A stretch of DNA of 64,000 nucleotides from Venatoribacter pacificus (GCF_025318105.1 NZ_JAOANI010000019.1:124001-188000); one strand, 5' to 3'. Shown: positions 52,364 to 62,496, counted from the stretch's first letter. Numbers and translations: made by a program. Notes: a model not told the origin generated them from the sequence alone.

Positions 52364-52500
52364 AACACAATTGGCTCTTTTATTCTTATAGTCCGATGAC
52401 TCTACCCCATTTATAGACAAATGGCCATAGTTGTATGTTTTCTTTACGGAACGTTGAGATTTTTCTAAGCTGCTGATTTTAAACAGTATTTTGTATTTTT

Positions 52501-52540
52501 GCGGGCCGTTTCAAAAAAGGTATCAGATGAAATGGCCCGC
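52501..52540. other. stem-loop downstream of exported-protein gene
   Basis: GCGGGCC...TTTCA pairs with TGAAA...GGCCCGC with one mismatch and a 14-base loop. It follows the minus-strand gene ending at 52551 but has no U-run, so it is a weak terminator at best. Confidence 0.5.
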
Positions 52541-52550
52541 GATGTCCGAC

Positions 52551-53195
52551 TTATTGCTGAGGCAGGTTGATGGTGAAAATGATCTCTGACGGGGTGACAT
52601 CCACCCGGTACTCACCGCCTGGCGTCTGGTGGGTTTGAGCATTGATATTGTCGCTGTTGGGGATGCTGATTGCGAATTGTCCCGGAGCAATGGTATACCC
52701 CAATCCGGCAGGTGGTGTGACGTCGGGTGTAATGTTTGTCGGAAATTGCAGGTTACTGTAATCAATCGGAGTGCCTGGTTCGATTCCGAGCACGTCGCGC
52801 AGGTAGTCTTCTCGTTGTGCCTGCTGCGGGTCCAGAGTCGGTGTGTGGAATTCGTAAATGTCCTGGTTGAGCAGGGCGTTGTCTCGTTGCTCGGACAGAT
52901 ATTGATCGGTGATCTGAGTGGGTATTTCTGCGCCGCCTTTTAACGATGCGCTTTCGTTGTAGGGTTGATCCAGCGGCGAGACACGCAGTGAAGCATCGCC
53001 CGGGTTATTCTCTGCAGATTGCCCGGCTGGTTGGCGACGCACAATAACCGTGGTATCGCGAATATAGGCTTCGGTCATTTCTTCGGCAGGAATTTCTGTA
53101 ATTTCAGCCTGGGCGTTAAGACTGCTCAGTAGGCCTGCAGGCAGCAGAAAGGGTAATGCCAGCGGCATAAAAACAGAAAGAAAAGAGCGTTTCAT
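52551..53195 (-). CDS. exported protein of unknown function
   Basis: A 214-residue protein with a Sec signal peptide (MKRSFLSVFMPLALPFLLPAG..., cleaved near NAQA) and a mature part rich in Pro, Asp, Thr and Gln with no recognised domain. Predicted to be periplasmic or secreted. It lies upstream of the hydrolase-PilZ gene on the same strand (gap of 187 bases with a stem-loop). Divergent from lolC. I cannot assign a function. Confidence 0.65.
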   Translation of the reverse strand: MKRSFLSVFMPLALPFLLPAGLLSSLNAQAEITEIPAEEMTEAYIRDTTVIVRRQPAGQSAENNPGDASLRVSPLDQPYNESASLKGGAEIPTQITDQYLSEQRDNALLNQDIYEFHTPTLDPQQAQREDYLRDVLGIEPGTPIDYSNLQFPTNITPDVTPPAGLGYTIAPGQFAISIPNSDNINAQTHQTPGGEYRVDVTPSEIIFTINLPQQ

Positions 53196-53482
53196 AGCGG
53201 CGTGTCCGGTGGGTTTTTCTTTATCCTAGAGTAGGGCGGTAAAAGGACAAGGCACTTTACGACAAGTTTGCTTAGTGTCCGTCTTCTATATAAGTTGCAC
53301 GGTTTTATGTGGTCGCGGTGCGGGCATAACTTAAGCATTGCCCTTTAATCGTGGAAGGTTGCTTTCCAATCTGCGCTTTTTCATTTGTTACGCCTTCGCA
53401 GGTGTCGCTAAATACTGCGTTGTCGGGCACTATTGCGTCCGGATTGTTGTCCATTCGTTCTCTGCGTTTTATTAAGGTCACA

Positions 53483-54733
53483 ATGAACATTTCAGAATCA
53501 TCCCTGCCTTTATGGATTGGTCTGCGTTATCTGGCGGCCAAACGGCGAAACCATTTTATTTCTTTTATTTCCGCATCCTCCATGGTCGGTATGACGCTCG
53601 GCGTAGCCGTGCTGATTCTGGTGTTATCGGTGATGAATGGATTTGATCACGAACTGCGCGAGCGCATTCTTGGCATGGTGCCTCACGGTGTGTTGTACGA
53701 ACGTGGCGGCATCGATGACTGGCAGGCGCTGGCCGAACAGGTTGAGCAGCAGCCCGGTGTGGTGGCTGCTGCACCCTTAACCCGCTTGCAGGGCATGCTG
53801 GGCTATGGCGGCCGCGTGCAGGGCGTTATGGTTACGGGAATTGAACCTGAAGCTGAGGCACGCGTGTCAATTCTGCCGCAGCATGTCATTGATGGTCGTC
53901 TGGAAGATTTGCAGCCCGGCAGCTTCGGTGTGTTGCTGGGCAGTCTGTTGGCTCAGCATCTGAATGTGGTGGTGGGTGACAAAATCACCCTGATGTTGCC
54001 GGAAGCGACACTATCACCCGCAGGTGTTTTACCACGGGTTAAACGTTTAACCGTAGTGGGTATTTTTTCGGTGGGTGCCGAGCTGGATGCCAATCTGGCG
54101 GTGGTGAACCTGGAGGATGCGCGTAAGCTGGGTCGTATCAATGCCCAGGCGCAGGCTTTGAGGGTGAAATTCAGCAACCTGTTTGATGCCCCGGCCGGTA
54201 TCTGGCGCATGGTTAATACGCTGGATGGCTATTACACCGGCAGTGACTGGACCCGTACCCATGGCAATTTATTTCAGGCCATTAAACTCGAAAAAACCAT
54301 GATTGGATTGCTGTTGCTGATCATCGTGGCAGTGGCCGCATTCAACATTATTTCAACATTGGTGATGGTCGTCACTGATAAGCAGGCCGACATCGCGATT
54401 TTGCGTACCATGGGCGCACGACCATCGACCGTAATGGGCATTTTCATGGTGCAGGGGCTGTCTATCGGTCTGGTGGGGGTTGTGCTGGGTACGATACTGG
54501 GCATTCTGGGTGCGTTGAGTATCTCCGATATTGTGGCCTGGGTTGAGCAGACCTTTGGTTTCCAGATTTTAAGCGCCGATGTGTATTTTATTTCTTATCT
54601 GCCTTCACAGTTGTTATGGAGTGATGTGGTGATTGTAACCAGCGCCTCACTGTTGCTGAGCTTTTTTGCAACCCTGTACCCATCGTATCGCGCGTCACGC
54701 GTGCAGCCAGCGGAGGCTTTGCGTTATGAGTAA
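53483..54733 (+). CDS. lolC: lipoprotein-releasing permease LolC-type
   Basis: LolC releases outer-membrane lipoproteins from the inner membrane with ATPase LolD. The 416-residue FtsX/MacB-fold protein starts MNISESSLPLWIGLRYLAAKRRNH, has a large periplasmic domain between TM1 and three more helices, and ends with SYRASRVQPAEALRYE, the standard family end. Start chosen at 53483 because TAAGG lies just upstream and it begins the family sequence; the frame opens at 53351. It overlaps lolD by 8 bases. LolE is not found next to it, so this may be the single-permease (LolF-like) version. Confidence 0.93.
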   Translation: MNISESSLPLWIGLRYLAAKRRNHFISFISASSMVGMTLGVAVLILVLSVMNGFDHELRERILGMVPHGVLYERGGIDDWQALAEQVEQQPGVVAAAPLTRLQGMLGYGGRVQGVMVTGIEPEAEARVSILPQHVIDGRLEDLQPGSFGVLLGSLLAQHLNVVVGDKITLMLPEATLSPAGVLPRVKRLTVVGIFSVGAELDANLAVVNLEDARKLGRINAQAQALRVKFSNLFDAPAGIWRMVNTLDGYYTGSDWTRTHGNLFQAIKLEKTMIGLLLLIIVAVAAFNIISTLVMVVTDKQADIAILRTMGARPSTVMGIFMVQGLSIGLVGVVLGTILGILGALSISDIVAWVEQTFGFQILSADVYFISYLPSQLLWSDVVIVTSASLLLSFFATLYPSYRASRVQPAEALRYE

Positions 54734-55418
54734 TTCTTCCTGGGTACTGGAAGCCAGCGGCCTGCGTAAAACCTATACCTCTGGTCCGCAGGCCGTCACG
54801 GTTTGGCAGGATGTGGATTTAAACGTTAAAGCTGGTGAATCGGTGGCCATTGTCGGTGCCTCGGGTTCCGGTAAAACCACCTTGCTGAATGCGCTGGGTG
54901 GTCTGGATACGGTGGATGCCGGTTCGGTCATGATTGGCGGACAACTGCTGAGCAAGTTGAGTGATAAGCAGCGTACCCGCTTACGTAATCAGGAGATTGG
55001 TTTCGTTTATCAGTTTCATCATTTGTTGCCGGAGTTTTCGGCGCTGGAGAATGTGATGATGCCGCAATTACTGGCCGGTGTGGCGCGTAAAGCCGCCGCC
55101 GCCCGTGCGCGTGAGTGTCTGGCGCAGCTGGGGCTTGAGCACCGTGTTGACCATAAGCCAGCGGAGCTGTCCGGTGGCGAGCGTCAGCGCACAGCGATTG
55201 CACGGGCCCTGGTCAATCGCCCGCGTCTGGTGTTGTTGGACGAGCCCACCGGTAACCTGGACCAGCAAACGGCGCGGCAGGTAGAAGCGGCGATGCTGGC
55301 GTTAACCGAGCAGGTAGAAACGGCGTTTATTATGGTGACCCACGACAGTGAGTTGGCCGGAAGAATGGATCGTTGTCTGCAGTTGCGGGATCTGACGCTG
55401 TCACCCTGGCAGGGATAA
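54726..55418 (+). CDS. lolD: lipoprotein-releasing ATPase LolD
   Basis: A 230-residue ABC ATPase with Walker A GASGSGKTT, LolD-type FVYQFHHLLPEFSALENV, signature LSGGERQR and Walker B LVLLDEPTGNLD. It powers LolC. Start ATG at 54726 lies inside the lolC end. In Pseudomonas lolE follows; here the next gene (55469) is on the other strand and only 50 bases separate them. Confidence 0.96.
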   Translation: MSNSSWVLEASGLRKTYTSGPQAVTVWQDVDLNVKAGESVAIVGASGSGKTTLLNALGGLDTVDAGSVMIGGQLLSKLSDKQRTRLRNQEIGFVYQFHHLLPEFSALENVMMPQLLAGVARKAAAARARECLAQLGLEHRVDHKPAELSGGERQRTAIARALVNRPRLVLLDEPTGNLDQQTARQVEAAMLALTEQVETAFIMVTHDSELAGRMDRCLQLRDLTLSPWQG

Positions 55419-55437
55419 GGCTGGGGCACTCTTTCTC

Positions 55438-55465
55438 ATCGGCCGGCAGTATTAATTAGCGCCGG
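55438..55465. other. hairpin between lolD and DUF2062 gene
   Basis: GCCGGC and GCCGGC inverted copies with a 13-base AT-rich loop, lacking a T-run; possibly a weak terminator. Confidence 0.4.
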
Positions 55466-55468
55466 CTG

Positions 55469-56020
55469 TCAGTTACTTTCTTCGTTTTCTGCGGCACGCT
55501 TCAGGCGATTAATGCGGCGCTTTTTCCAGTTATTAATGATGTGCATACGCCACGCCAGATGAATGGAAAAATAGCCGCACACCCCAAAAAACAGGCCAAC
55601 GGTCAATGACCCGACCAGCAGCGGTTGCCAAATAGAAACCAGCTCGTTGAGCACCCAGTCCAATGACAGTTCGATGCTGAAGTTGGTACTGGGAGTCCCC
55701 AGCAGCCAGGTGCCGAACAAGTAGGTGCCGTAGAACAGCGGGGGAATGGTAATGGGGTTGCTGACCCAAACGAGACCAACAGAAATCGGTACATTGGCAT
55801 TGGCGTAAAAAGCAAAGAACGCGGCAATTCCCATCTGAAACGGCATGGGCAGGAAAGCCGTGAATAAACCAATAAAAAAGGCACGGGCAACCGAATGGCG
55901 GTTAACGTGCCAGAGATTGGGTTTGCTGAACAGCGGGGAAAGGAAGCGCAGAGATGGATTACTCTGTACCTGTTCCGGCGATGGAAAAAACTTTTGTAAA
56001 AACTTTTTAGGCATGAACAT
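55469..56020 (-). CDS. DUF2062 membrane protein
   Basis: A 183-residue protein with two to three membrane helices and the conserved RHSVARAFFIGLFTAFLPMPFQM and NPITIPPLFYGTY segments of DUF2062. Function unknown. In Pseudomonas a gene of this family sits between lolE and comEC, as here. M1 or M3 could be the start; neither has a strong binding site. It is divergent from comEC, with a 51-base gap. Confidence 0.85.
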   Translation of the reverse strand: MFMPKKFLQKFFPSPEQVQSNPSLRFLSPLFSKPNLWHVNRHSVARAFFIGLFTAFLPMPFQMGIAAFFAFYANANVPISVGLVWVSNPITIPPLFYGTYLFGTWLLGTPSTNFSIELSLDWVLNELVSIWQPLLVGSLTVGLFFGVCGYFSIHLAWRMHIINNWKKRRINRLKRAAENEESN

Positions 56021-56071
56021 CGCCAGCTGATTTATGCGCGCCGATTATGCCGATAATGCCATGGAGTGGCA

Positions 56072-58507
56072 ATGCACCAGATCGTTCTCCTGTGTGCCTT
56101 CGGCATTGCTGTCGGTACGTTGCTGACCCCGGTACAGGTCTTTGTGCTGGTTCTGCCTGTTCTGGCGCTGACTTTGTTCGCTCTGGCGTTCATGTACTTT
56201 CCCATGTTGCGACTCCAACTCCCGCGCAGGCGCGGACCATGGCTGTATCGGCTGAGTAAGTTGGCTGCGCTGTTGGCCGGCATGCTGGCGGCGCTGTTGT
56301 ATGGCAGTTTCTGGCTGCAGGCGAATCTGGGTCATCGTTTGCCGCTGGATATGGATCGCACTAAAGCCACGCTTCATTTGCGGGTGCTGGATGTGGCTAA
56401 GCGTGAGCAGGGGGTGCGTCTTATTGTGCAGGTGCTACCGGCTGAGCAGGCATCCGCCATGGCCGATCCTGAGGCGGTCGCTGCCAATCCATTTCCTGAA
56501 TTACGCAGGTTGCAGCTTGGCTGGTACCGACCTGCCTTTGAGCCGCGCAGTGGCATGCTGTTGAATGCCGATGTCGTGTTACGCAGTCCACGGGCGTTCG
56601 CTAATCGCTTACCTTTTGATTACGAAGCGTTCCTGTTGTCTTCCGCTATTGATGGCGGCGGATACATTCGCAGCGCGCGGCTGCTGGACGAAGGACGGCC
56701 ATCTTTGCGTGAGCAGTGGCTTGGCGGGCAACGACAGCAGCATTCAGAAGCGGCCTGGCCTTGGCTGGCTGGCCTGGTGTTTGGTGAGCAGCAGGCATTC
56801 AGTGCGGAACAATGGCGGCTGGCTCAGCATACCGGCACCTTACATCTGTTGGTGGTCAGTGGTCTGCACGTTGGCATGGTGGCGGCACTGGGTTGGTTGC
56901 TGGCGTTGGCGGTTATCCGTTTGTGGATTTTGCTCAGCGGGCGCGGTTTACGGCATCCGGCACTGGTCCGTTTGTTACTGGTCGGAGCTGTCAGCGGCGG
57001 TTATGTCTGGCTGGCCGGAACCGGTATTGCGCTGCAGCGCGCCTGGATCATGATTATGGTGCTGCTGTGGCTGTTTTTCAGTGGCTGGCGGCTGAACTGG
57101 CTGAGTGCGCTTAGCCTGGCGCTGCTGTTGGTGCTGTTGCTGAATCCATTAATCTGGACCCGCGCAGGCTTTGGCTTTTCTTTTATTGCCGTGTTGTCGT
57201 TGCTGGCCTTTTTTAATGGCCGCACTAATGGACGGTTGCAGGCGTTGGTGCTGCCGCAGTGGGTGGTGTTTGTCACCATGCTGCCGCTGCTGTGGTTTTG
57301 GGGCTTGCCGGTCAGCCTGATGCAGGTATGGACGAATCTGCTGGCGATTCCGTTACTCAGTTTGCTGATTTTACCGCTGGCATTGCTGGATGTGAGCCTG
57401 GCGTGGCTGGGTGCCGTTTTTGTGAGTGCGGATGTTTTCAGTGCCGCGCAGCATGCGGCGCTGGTCGGCATGTTGGATGGCTTACTGGCAACTGCCGGAG
57501 AGTATTTCTGGCAATTGCTCCGGGTACTGCAACAGCAGCGCTGGCCAATGCAGTTCTGGCAGCCGTGGCCTGTGCTTTTGTTCTGGCCTGCGTTATTGCT
57601 GTTGTGGCGCTTGGGGGTCAGTGCCGCGCTGAGCTGGGGCGCCATGTTGTTATTGGTGTTGGCGTTATTTTGGTCTCAGTCTTCTGCGCCGACGTATCGG
57701 GAGCAGGCGATCATGCTGGATGTCGGGCAGGGTCAAAGTCTGGTGTTTATTTCCAACCATCATGTTCTTGTGTACGACACCGGTGCCCGTTTTTCGGCGC
57801 ATTTTGATGCCGGTTCCGCATTGCTGCTGCCGCTGCTGAAGCAGGCTGGCGTGACGCAGATTGATACGCTGTTGGTCAGTCATTCCGATATCGATCATGC
57901 CGGTGGTCTGGATTCGGTTCTGCGCGGTGAGTTGCCGGTGCGGCAGTTATTGCTGGGGCAAATGCTGGCATCGGTTTTGTCTTTGCGGGGGTCTGCTACG
58001 TCATGGAGAGAACCGGTTGTCTGCCGAACACTGGCGGAAGCAGGCTGGCAGGAGATGGATGCGGCGCTGCGTTATCGCATTCTGGCATTGCCCGCGCCGC
58101 GGCTGACGCAGGTGGCCGATTCCGATAATAACCAGTCCTGTGTCGTGCAACTTGATTGGTTTGACCGGCGTTTTCTGCTGACCGGTGATATTGAGCGCGA
58201 TCTGGAGCAACAACTGGTTGCGCATTTCGGCGCTGATCTGCGATCCGATGTGCTGGTATTGGCTCATCATGGCAGTCGCAGCAGTTCGTCATCTGTTTTC
58301 CTGGAGGCCGTGCAGCCTGCGCAGGTGTGGATTTCTGCGGGCTTTAATAACCGCTTTGGTCATCCTCATGCCGATGTGATCAGCCGCCTGAATACATTGA
58401 ATATTCCCTGGTATCTGACGGCCCGCGATGGCGCGCTGTTGATGGCCTCGGATGGGCAGCTGACGACGGCGCGTTCCGGTTGGCAGCCGCCCTGGCGACA
58501 GCCTTGA
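56072..58507 (+). CDS. comEC: competence channel protein ComEC/Rec2
   Basis: ComEC moves transforming DNA across the inner membrane. The 811-residue protein has an N-terminal ComEC membrane region and OB-like part, a polytopic competence domain (HLLVVSGLHVGMV) and a C-terminal metallo-beta-lactamase-like domain (VSHSDIDHAGG, LAHHGSRSSSS). Start at 56072 has GGAG at 5 bases; a GTG at 56066 would add two residues. Many species carry comEC without being competent; the presence of other competence genes cannot be judged here. Confidence 0.93.
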   Translation: MHQIVLLCAFGIAVGTLLTPVQVFVLVLPVLALTLFALAFMYFPMLRLQLPRRRGPWLYRLSKLAALLAGMLAALLYGSFWLQANLGHRLPLDMDRTKATLHLRVLDVAKREQGVRLIVQVLPAEQASAMADPEAVAANPFPELRRLQLGWYRPAFEPRSGMLLNADVVLRSPRAFANRLPFDYEAFLLSSAIDGGGYIRSARLLDEGRPSLREQWLGGQRQQHSEAAWPWLAGLVFGEQQAFSAEQWRLAQHTGTLHLLVVSGLHVGMVAALGWLLALAVIRLWILLSGRGLRHPALVRLLLVGAVSGGYVWLAGTGIALQRAWIMIMVLLWLFFSGWRLNWLSALSLALLLVLLLNPLIWTRAGFGFSFIAVLSLLAFFNGRTNGRLQALVLPQWVVFVTMLPLLWFWGLPVSLMQVWTNLLAIPLLSLLILPLALLDVSLAWLGAVFVSADVFSAAQHAALVGMLDGLLATAGEYFWQLLRVLQQQRWPMQFWQPWPVLLFWPALLLLWRLGVSAALSWGAMLLLVLALFWSQSSAPTYREQAIMLDVGQGQSLVFISNHHVLVYDTGARFSAHFDAGSALLLPLLKQAGVTQIDTLLVSHSDIDHAGGLDSVLRGELPVRQLLLGQMLASVLSLRGSATSWREPVVCRTLAEAGWQEMDAALRYRILALPAPRLTQVADSDNNQSCVVQLDWFDRRFLLTGDIERDLEQQLVAHFGADLRSDVLVLAHHGSRSSSSSVFLEAVQPAQVWISAGFNNRFGHPHADVISRLNTLNIPWYLTARDGALLMASDGQLTTARSGWQPPWRQP

Positions 58508-58680
58508 GAGTGCCTCTGATCATTCCCCTTTTGATTAAGCGTTGAATTATCAGAGATGCCCTTGATTTTATTCATGATTCTGCGCACGGTCCGGCACTTT
58601 CAGCGGCGTTGCAGGTCTTATGCTGCCGCCCGGGCTTGTGCTAGAGTACGGGCCAAAATAACTGGCAGGAGTAGCTGACA

Positions 58681-59313
58681 ATGCTGGAAATCATCCAGAG
58701 CGGTGGTTGGATGATGGTACCTATCATCATTTCTTCTATTTTGGCGTTGGGAATTACCGTTGAACGGTTCTGGACCTTACGTGCAGGGCAGATTGCACCA
58801 CGCGATTTGCTGGCACGGGTATGGGGCTGGATGAAGAATAATCAGCTCGACAGTGCCCGTATTAAAGAATTACGCGCCTCCAGTCCGCTCGGACGCGTTT
58901 TGGCCGCTGGCTTGATCAATTCCCGTCATGGTCGCCAGATTATGAAAGAAAGCATCGAAGAAGTGGCGTCCCATGAAATTCATGAAATGGAGCGCAATCT
59001 GAACGCCCTCGGTACTATCGCAGCCGTCGCACCGTTGATGGGCCTGCTGGGTACGGTGTTCGGTATGATTCAGGTGTTCTCTGAGATTATGACCCAGGGG
59101 ACCGGACAGGCGAATCTGCTGGCCGGTGGTATTTCTGAAGCCCTGATTACCACCGCAGCGGGCCTGATTATCGGTATTCCTGCACTGGTATCGCACCGCA
59201 TGCTGCAGCGTCGCGTGGATGAAATTGTGGTCTTTATGGAACAGGAAGCCATCAAACTGGTTGATGTTCTGCATGGTGATCGTGAAGTGGCGGATTCCTC
59301 AGAGGCGGCCTAA
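58681..59313 (+). CDS. exbB: ExbB/TolQ-like proton-channel protein
   Basis: A 210-residue inner-membrane protein with three helices and a cytoplasmic loop; the second half (LNALGTIAAVAPLMGLLGTVFGMIQVF and ISEALITTAAGLIIGIPALV) is the MotA/TolQ/ExbB core. It forms a motor with ExbD. In Pseudomonas a comparable exbB-like gene lies between comEC and msbA. No tonB is seen here, so which TonB it serves is unclear. Confidence 0.9.
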   Translation: MLEIIQSGGWMMVPIIISSILALGITVERFWTLRAGQIAPRDLLARVWGWMKNNQLDSARIKELRASSPLGRVLAAGLINSRHGRQIMKESIEEVASHEIHEMERNLNALGTIAAVAPLMGLLGTVFGMIQVFSEIMTQGTGQANLLAGGISEALITTAAGLIIGIPALVSHRMLQRRVDEIVVFMEQEAIKLVDVLHGDREVADSSEAA

Positions 59314-59736
59314 GTGAACTTCAAACGACAGAATCGTGAAGCAGTGGACGTCAATCTGACGCCACTGATCGATATCGTATTTCTGCTGCTGATTTTCTTT
59401 ATGGTGTCGACCACCTTCACCAAAGAAAATCACCTTAGTATTGATCTGCCGGAAGCAACCGCGGAAGCGTCAGAAGCGCAGCCGCAGGCGATTGAAATTC
59501 TGATTTCGGCCAGCGGTGAATACAGTATTAATGACCAGACACTGATCAATCATCAGCTGGATACGCTGAAACGCGGCCTGCACAAAGCGCTGGATGGTCG
59601 TCAGGCCGCGCCGGTGGTTATTACCGCCGATGCCAAAACACCGCATGAAGCGGTGGTGCGGGCGATGGATGCCGCCGGCCAGCTGGGACTGGTCAACCTG
59701 AGCATTACCACCCGTCAACCTGGGAAGTCTGAATAA
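59314..59736 (+). CDS. exbD: ExbD/TolR-like protein
   Basis: A 140-residue protein with one N-terminal helix (VNLTPLIDIVFLLLIFFMVS, including the critical Asp) and a periplasmic domain. Starts with GTG directly after the exbB stop, so translation is coupled. Partner of ExbB; msbA follows five bases later. Confidence 0.92.
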   Translation: MNFKRQNREAVDVNLTPLIDIVFLLLIFFMVSTTFTKENHLSIDLPEATAEASEAQPQAIEILISASGEYSINDQTLINHQLDTLKRGLHKALDGRQAAPVVITADAKTPHEAVVRAMDAAGQLGLVNLSITTRQPGKSE

Positions 59737-59741
59737 ACCCC

Positions 59742-61481
59742 ATGAGCAACGAAACCTCCACCAGGCGTCTGTACGGACGCCTGCTTTCGTATGTCTGGCC
59801 ACACAAACTGGCCTTTTCTGTGGCCATTGTCGGCTACATTATTTTTGCCTCGGCTGCACCGGTGATGGCTCACCTGATGGGGTTGGTTGAGCAGACCTTG
59901 TCTGACCCGCAACCGGATAAGATCCTCTTATTGGTGTGTCTGCTGATGGGCACCTTCTTTTATCGCGGCATCGGTACCTTTCTCGGTAAGTTCTTTATCG
60001 CGGTGGTGGGGCGCAACGTGGTACACAGCCTGCGCACCGAGCTGTTCAATAAAATGACCCGTCTGCCGAGCCATTATTACGATGGCGAATCCAGTGGTCG
60101 TTTGATCTCAAGGGTAATTTTCGATGTGGATCAGGTCACCGGTGCTTCCACCCGTGCCTTAACCACCACGGTGCAGGAAGGCGTTACCGTTATTCTGCTG
60201 ATGGCTTACCTGATCTGGCTGGATTACAGCCTGACGCTGATTTTCCTCGGCCTGGTGCCGGTGATTGTCTTGGTGGTCGGCTTTGCCAGTCGATTTTTCC
60301 GTCGTTACAGTCAGCGTATTCAAAAGGCGATGGGCGATGTGACCCAGGTAACCAACGAGAGCATTAACGGTTACCGTGAAGTGCGCACCTTTGGCGGCAC
60401 CGAATACGAGCAGCAGCGCTTTCGCAAAGCCAGCGATTATAACCGTAAACAGTCGCTCAAATTCGGCCTGACCGAAGCCATTAACGTGCCACTGACGCAG
60501 CAGATTGTCGCCGTCGGTCTTGGCCTGATGGTGTACCTGATGTTTCAGCGTGTCGCCAGTGGCAGTATGAGCAGCGCCGAATTTCTGCAGTTTATGACCG
60601 CCGCGTCGTTAATCGCCAAGCCGCTGCGCGCGCTGACGGATATTAATGCCGTGATTCAGAAGGGCATGACCGCAGCCGAATCTATTTTCTCGGTGCTGGA
60701 TGCTGATGCCGAAATTGATCAGGGCACTAAAACCCTGGACCGCGCCGATGGCAATGTACGTTTTGAGGATGTGCGCTTCCGCTATCACGGCGCCGAAAAT
60801 GATGCCCTGAAAGGCATCAACCTCAATGTCACAGCGGGTACTTCCGTTGCGTTTGTCGGCAAATCCGGCAGCGGTAAAACCACATTAGTGAATCTGATTC
60901 CGCGTTTTTACGAAGTAGGCTCCGGGCGTATTCTGCTAGATGGTGATGATATCCGCGATCTGACTCTCGACAGCCTGCGCGATCAGATTGCCATCGTCAG
61001 TCAGCAGGTCACGCTGTTTAACGCCAGTATCCGCGACAACATTGCCTACGGTTCGCTGGCGGATAAAACCGATGATGAAATCATCGCCGCCGCCAAGGCC
61101 GCCCATGCCGATGAATTTATTTCCCGTCTGCCGGAAGGCTACAACACCGAAGTCGGTGAAGACGGCGTACTGCTGTCCGGTGGCCAGCGCCAGCGTATCG
61201 CCATTGCCCGTGCGATTCTGAAAAACGCCCCGGTGCTGATTCTGGATGAGGCCACTTCTGCGCTGGATACCGAGTCTGAACGCCATATCCAGGCGGCTAT
61301 GGAAGAGGTGATGAAAGGCCGTACTACCTTTGTGATCGCCCACCGTCTGAGCACCATTGAGAGCGCTGACCGTATTGTGGTGATCGATCAGGGCGAAGTG
61401 CGTGAAGACGGCTCCCATGCCGACCTGATTGCACAGCAGGGCATGTACGCTCAGCTGCACCAGATTCAGTTCAGCGAATAA
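59742..61481 (+). CDS. msbA: lipid A export ATP-binding/permease MsbA
   Basis: A 579-residue half-transporter that flips core-lipid A. Six-helix membrane domain, then ABC domain: Walker A GKSGSGKTTLV, signature LSGGQRQR, Walker B VLILDEATSALD. Length is close to E. coli MsbA (582). Operon with lpxK (8 bases downstream), matching the usual order in gammaproteobacteria. Confidence 0.95.
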   Translation: MSNETSTRRLYGRLLSYVWPHKLAFSVAIVGYIIFASAAPVMAHLMGLVEQTLSDPQPDKILLLVCLLMGTFFYRGIGTFLGKFFIAVVGRNVVHSLRTELFNKMTRLPSHYYDGESSGRLISRVIFDVDQVTGASTRALTTTVQEGVTVILLMAYLIWLDYSLTLIFLGLVPVIVLVVGFASRFFRRYSQRIQKAMGDVTQVTNESINGYREVRTFGGTEYEQQRFRKASDYNRKQSLKFGLTEAINVPLTQQIVAVGLGLMVYLMFQRVASGSMSSAEFLQFMTAASLIAKPLRALTDINAVIQKGMTAAESIFSVLDADAEIDQGTKTLDRADGNVRFEDVRFRYHGAENDALKGINLNVTAGTSVAFVGKSGSGKTTLVNLIPRFYEVGSGRILLDGDDIRDLTLDSLRDQIAIVSQQVTLFNASIRDNIAYGSLADKTDDEIIAAAKAAHADEFISRLPEGYNTEVGEDGVLLSGGQRQRIAIARAILKNAPVLILDEATSALDTESERHIQAAMEEVMKGRTTFVIAHRLSTIESADRIVVIDQGEVREDGSHADLIAQQGMYAQLHQIQFSE

Positions 61482-61488
61482 CAGTACT

Positions 61489-62496
61489 ATGAGCAATGCT
61501 CTCGCCGGGCTGGCGGCACGGACTGAACGCAACTGGTATGGCTCGGTGCTGGGCAATCTGTGGTTGTTGCCGCTCTGGCCTCTGGTTTGGGCGGTCGTGC
61601 ATCTGCGCCGCCGGCGCTTTCTGCGTCATCCGCCAGCAGCCAATCCTGTGCCTGTGGTGGTGATTGGTAATATTACCGTTGGCGGAACCGGCAAAACGCC
61701 GCTTATTACCTTGCTGGCAGAGCGTGCCCAGGCGCTGGGGTTGCGTCCGGCAGTGGTTAGCCGTGGCTACGGTGCTAAAGCGCCGCAGTATCCTCTGGAT
61801 CTGACGGCTGATACGCCGGTAGAGCACAGTGGTGACGAACCCCGTTTGCTGTTTAACCGCCTGAATGCCGCTACCTCCTTTTGTCCGGTAGTGGTTGATC
61901 CTGAGCGCCGCCGTGCGGTGGCTGAGCTTGCCGGCCGGGCGGATATCGTTTTCAGTGATGACGGCCTGCAGCATTACGCCATGGCCAGAGCCGCTGAAAT
62001 CGTGGTGGTCGATCATGCCCGTGGTTTTGGTAACGGCTGGTTGCTGCCGCTGGGGCCATTACGCGAGCCGCTTGCACGGCTTAAAACGGTGGATCTGGTG
62101 TTGCGCAACGGTGCGGATTTTCAGGTGCTGCCGACGGCACTGGTGAACGCTGTCAATGGTGAGCAGATTGCCCTGCACAGCTTCAGTGGCCAGAAAGTCG
62201 TGGCGGTTTCCGGTATCGGCAATCCGCAGCGTTTTTACGACTCACTTAGCAGTCTGGGAATGCAGCCACAGGAACACAGTTTTGCCGATCATCATCAGTT
62301 TCAGCCAGATGATCTGGCGTTTCATGACCAAACCCCTGATCTGCCGCTCGTGATGACGGAGAAAGATTGGGTAAAATGCCGTCACTTTGCCCAGCCCAAC
62401 TGGTGGTATCTGCAGGTGAGTGCCGTCCCTGAACCTACATTACTGGCGCAGCTGGATTCTTTATTAATGACCTGGAGTGGAAAAACCCATGGATAA
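61489..62496 (+). CDS. lpxK: tetraacyldisaccharide 4'-kinase
   Basis: LpxK phosphorylates the lipid A disaccharide at the 4' position. The 335-residue protein has a modified P-loop GNITVGGTGKTPL near residues 60-72, VSRGYG and FSDDGLQH (catalytic region). Start at 61489; the frame opens at 61429. It ends overlapping the trm112 gene by eight bases. Confidence 0.95.
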   Translation: MSNALAGLAARTERNWYGSVLGNLWLLPLWPLVWAVVHLRRRRFLRHPPAANPVPVVVIGNITVGGTGKTPLITLLAERAQALGLRPAVVSRGYGAKAPQYPLDLTADTPVEHSGDEPRLLFNRLNAATSFCPVVVDPERRRAVAELAGRADIVFSDDGLQHYAMARAAEIVVVDHARGFGNGWLLPLGPLREPLARLKTVDLVLRNGADFQVLPTALVNAVNGEQIALHSFSGQKVVAVSGIGNPQRFYDSLSSLGMQPQEHSFADHHQFQPDDLAFHDQTPDLPLVMTEKDWVKCRHFAQPNWWYLQVSAVPEPTLLAQLDSLLMTWSGKTHG

